23,678 bases of DNA from CALJIC01 sp039805565 (lineage in GTDB: Bacteria; Chloroflexota; Chloroflexia; Chloroflexales; Roseiflexaceae), in NCBI GenBank assembly GCA_039805565.1, contig JBDLTZ010000016.1, positions 1-23,678 on the forward strand. Reading direction: 5' to 3'. Below, piece after piece: positions 21,858 through 23,678 of the stretch. Position 1 is the first letter of the stretch, and every line of letters begins with the position of its first letter. A program made the position numbers and the translations under genes. The notes under the pieces were generated by a model. It made no database searches. It saw nothing but the letters and a program-made list of their open reading frames with translations, and was not told where the DNA came from.

Positions 21858-23124
21858 ACGTAACAGCCTGGCGGGCGGACGGGTAGCGCAGGTGGCGCTT
21901 CTCGCGCACCACGCGCGCAATGCGCTCCACGCCCTCCCACACCTCCACGAACGAGGTGGTGAGCGGGCTGAGGCCCAGGCGCAGGTTGTCCGGCTCCCGG
22001 AAATCCGGCAGCACGCCCATCTCGGCGATCAGCGCCTGGTTGATCTGGTAGCCCTGCGGGTGGCGCACGCTCACGTGCGAGCCGCGCCGGGCAGCATCGC
22101 GCGGCGATCCCAGGGCGAAGCCCAGCGGCGCCAGCGTCGCGTCGTGCAGGGCGATGAGGTAGGACGTGAGCGCGACCGACTTGCTGCGGATGGCGTCGAT
22201 GCCGACCTCGACCAGCATCTCGACCGCCGGCTCCACAGCCTCGAGCGAGAGCATGGGCGGGGTGCCGGCCAGGAAACGCGCCACGCCGGGCGCCGGGGTG
22301 TAGGCCAGGTCAAAGGCAAACGGCGTGCGCTGGCCGAACCAGCCCCAGATCGGCGAGCGCAGCTCCTCTTGGATGGCTGCACGGACGTAGAGGTAGGCGG
22401 GCGCGCCGGGGCCGCCGTTGAGGTACTTGTAGCAGCACCCCACTGCCATATCGGCCTCCCAGGCGTCCAGCTCCACCGGAACGGCCCCCGCGGAGTGGCT
22501 CAGATCCCAGATCACCAGCGCGCCGACCTCGTGGGCGCGCCGGGTGATCGCCGCCGCGTCGTAGATGAAGCCGCTCTTGAAGGTGACGTGCGAGAGCGTG
22601 ACGAGGGCGGTGCGCTCGTCGATCATTGCCAGGAGCTCGCCCTCGTCCACCGTCAGCTCGCCGTCCGAGGAGCGGGCCAGCGCCAGCTCGTGGCGCCCGC
22701 CGAGCGCGTCGATGCACCCCTGCAGAATGTAGAGGTCCGAGGGGAAGTTGAGCGCGTCGCTGACGATCTTCGTGCGGCCGGGGCGCGCCTGGAGCGCCGC
22801 CATCGCCAGCTTGAAGAGGTTGACCGACGTCGAGTCGCAGGCCAGCACTTGGCCGGGCGCGGCGCCCACCAGCGCCGCAATCTTGTCGCCGATGCGCGCC
22901 GGGGCCTCGTACCAGCCACGCCCCCAGCCGCGGATCAGGTCGGCGCCCCACTCGTCGGCCACGGCGGCGCGCATGCGCTCGACGGTGCGCCTCGGCAGGC
23001 GACCGAGCGAGTTCCCGTCGAGGTAGATCAGCTCGGGGTCGGCGACCACGAACTGGCCGCGCAGCGGCGCCAGCTCGTCCTGGGCATCAAGGCGCAGCGC
23101 TTCGTCGCGCGAGGGTGTCTGCAT
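21856..23124 (-). CDS. kynU: Kynureninase
   Basis: This PLP enzyme cleaves kynurenine (or 3-hydroxykynurenine) to anthranilate (or 3-hydroxyanthranilate) and alanine in tryptophan breakdown. The 422-residue product, from ATG 23124, has the usual family length. It shows YLDGNSLG (34-41), DSTSVNLFKL (97-106), NFPSDLYIL (126-134), VIWDLSHSAGA (204-214) and CYKYLNGGPG (231-240), in which Lys233 should hold the PLP. IWGWFGQ and FLAGTPP motifs follow. AGAGG lies about 7 bases before the chosen ATG; the in-frame extension to 23235 covers the promoter and leader region and is not coding. No kynA or kynB gene is next to it in this window, so it may act on exogenous kynurenine or feed a special pathway with the downstream methyltransferase. 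Confidence 0.93.
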   Translation of the reverse strand: MQTPSRDEALRLDAQDELAPLRGQFVVADPELIYLDGNSLGRLPRRTVERMRAAVADEWGADLIRGWGRGWYEAPARIGDKIAALVGAAPGQVLACDSTSVNLFKLAMAALQARPGRTKIVSDALNFPSDLYILQGCIDALGGRHELALARSSDGELTVDEGELLAMIDERTALVTLSHVTFKSGFIYDAAAITRRAHEVGALVIWDLSHSAGAVPVELDAWEADMAVGCCYKYLNGGPGAPAYLYVRAAIQEELRSPIWGWFGQRTPFAFDLAYTPAPGVARFLAGTPPMLSLEAVEPAVEMLVEVGIDAIRSKSVALTSYLIALHDATLAPLGFALGSPRDAARRGSHVSVRHPQGYQINQALIAEMGVLPDFREPDNLRLGLSPLTTSFVEVWEGVERIARVVREKRHLRYPSARQAVT

Positions 23125-23195
23125 AGTGGCCTCTCTCTGCTGGGCGGGTCCGCGGGCATGATACACGAAGTTTGGCCCGCGCTGGGGATAACAAA

Positions 23196-23221
23196 GCGGA
23201 GGGCGATTGCTCGCCCCCCGC
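23196..23221 (-). promoter_or_regulatory. Leader hairpin of kynU with GCAA tetraloop
   Basis: On the minus strand an 11-bp stem (one G-U pair) closes a GCAA loop (23207-23210) and is followed by TTTGTT. The G-U pair is possible only in RNA from the minus strand, so the structure suits the kynU transcript. It would lie almost at the 5' end of a transcript from the predicted promoter. It may act as an attenuator-like terminator or as a 5' stabilising hairpin. Confidence 0.5.
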
Positions 23222-23233
23222 CTGAGTAATAGC

Positions 23234-23263
23234 ATGATAGCATAGCAAGACCGTGAGAATCAA
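23234..23263 (-). promoter_or_regulatory. Predicted promoter of kynU
   Basis: On the minus strand TTGATT (23258-23263) and TATCAT (23234-23239) are 18 bases apart, a fair sigma70-like match in an AT-richer patch. A second TATCAT nearer the gene (minus strand, about 23158-23163) lacks a -35. Confidence 0.45.
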
Positions 23264-23269
23264 CGGTCT
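23248..23269. promoter_or_regulatory. Operator-like dyad overlapping the kynU -35 box
   Basis: AGACCGT (23248-23254) and ACGGTCT (23263-23269) form a perfect 7-base inverted repeat with an 8-base spacer. The predicted -35 of kynU lies mostly in the spacer, so a bound dimer would block it. The site also lies upstream of the divergent gene at 23339 and might control both. Confidence 0.5.
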
Positions 23270-23324
23270 CGGGAACGATGTTTTCAGGCCGCGGGGCGTG
23301 TATCCTACGCAGACCGTCACTCAC

Positions 23325-23331
23325 GAGGAGG
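23325..23331 (+). promoter_or_regulatory. Ribosome-binding site of the right-edge gene
   Basis: GAGGAGG ends 7 bases before GTG 23339 and 10 bases before GTG 23342, favouring the first GTG as start. Confidence 0.7.
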
Positions 23332-23338
23332 TAGTGTT

Positions 23339-23678
23339 GTGGTGAGCGAGCACGACCGCGCGCCCAGCATCGAGGACAGCTGGCTCCAGCAGGAGCTGGC
23401 CGAGGCCCACAAGACGATCCGCGCCCTGCTGCGGCAGCTCGACAAGGAGCGCGCGCGCTACGGGGAGTGCCAGCGCGCCTACGAGAAGACCGTGTCCAAC
23501 CTGACGCAGATCGCGCGCGTGAATATCCAGCTCGAGCGCGAGCGTGACGACTGGCGGCGGCGGGCCGAGGGCGCCGCCGCACCGGTGCAGATCGCCGGGC
23601 TCGGCCTGAGCCTGACGCAGGACGAGATCGGGGCGATCCGCAAGGCCATGGCCAGGCTGCACCACCCCGACGCGGGCG
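23339..23678 (+). CDS. Coiled-coil protein with J-domain-like HPD motif at the edge (partial)
   Basis: The frame opens with two successive GTG codons after a strong GAGGAGG and stays open to the end of the window (113 codons). Residues about 10-80 are rich in Glu, Arg, Gln and Leu with heptad spacing, for example WLQQELAEAHKTIRALLRQL, which predicts a coiled coil. Near the edge LTQDEIGAIRKAMARLHHPDAG resembles the end of helix II and the HPD turn of a J domain, the element by which J proteins stimulate Hsp70. The J-like part is therefore internal, after a coiled coil, unlike the usual N-terminal DnaJ layout. A possible -10 (TATCCT, 23301-23306) has no good -35. The gene is divergent from kynU. 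The rest of the J domain is beyond the window. Confidence 0.7.
   Translation, partial: MVSEHDRAPSIEDSWLQQELAEAHKTIRALLRQLDKERARYGECQRAYEKTVSNLTQIARVNIQLERERDDWRRRAEGAAAPVQIAGLGLSLTQDEIGAIRKAMARLHHPDAG

Noticed and set aside
21790..23229. Plus-strand frame of 479 codons opposite kynU
   Set aside because: The minus strand encodes a complete kynureninase with its PLP lysine motif. The plus frame is a codon-bias shadow without motifs.
1..23678. Insertion sequences, integrase genes, tRNA or rRNA genes
   Set aside because: I found no transposase or integrase motifs, no terminal inverted repeats with target duplications, and no tRNA-like T-loop/acceptor pattern anywhere in the window.

Overview
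The window is uniformly GC-rich, with long and mostly complete genes. It reads like a chromosomal segment of a Chloroflexota bacterium (filamentous Chloroflexales/Roseiflexus-like is my guess). The grounds are the giant Calx-beta surface protein, a large STAND-type ATPase beside a CHAT protease, secreted proteins with a short C-terminal Leu-Pro motif, and a Pro/Thr-rich lipoprotein linker. The assignment is inference; no rRNA or tRNA gene is visible.

Layout. 1-3924 (minus): the first 1308 codons of a secreted or surface protein with about ten Calx-beta domains, running off the left edge. 3925-4307: divergent AT-richer gap. 4308-11702 (plus): the most unusual locus, a 1974-residue P-loop STAND/NACHT-like ATPase with helical repeats and a central multi-pass membrane region, followed by a 442-residue CHAT-domain peptidase with an intact His/Cys pair. 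11704-16734 (minus): a leftward series, in transcription order a short G3E/CobW-type GTPase, a 116-residue unknown protein (ATGA overlap), an M20D amidohydrolase, an MFS transporter, and an S41 peptidase lipoprotein with its own promoter. 16942-18960 (plus): two exported proteins, a three-repeat Calx-beta-like protein and a lysyl oxidase-family copper protein. 19184-21095 (plus): an APH-like kinase coupled to a GNAT acetyltransferase. 21099-23124 (minus): kynureninase followed by a SAM methyltransferase, behind a leader holding a dyad and a hairpin. 23339-end (plus): the start of a coiled-coil protein that reaches a J-domain-like HPD motif at the edge.

How the parts may work together. The STAND-CHAT pair has the logic of a signal-gated protease: an NTPase sensor/scaffold with membrane segments plus a caspase-like effector. 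Both proteins also carry a similar short Gly/Val/Ile strand-like motif, which could be a docking element. The GTPase-unknown-M20 group suggests metal delivery to a metalloenzyme. The Calx-beta-like protein and lysyl oxidase suggest envelope or matrix construction. All functional links are inferences from gene order and motifs.
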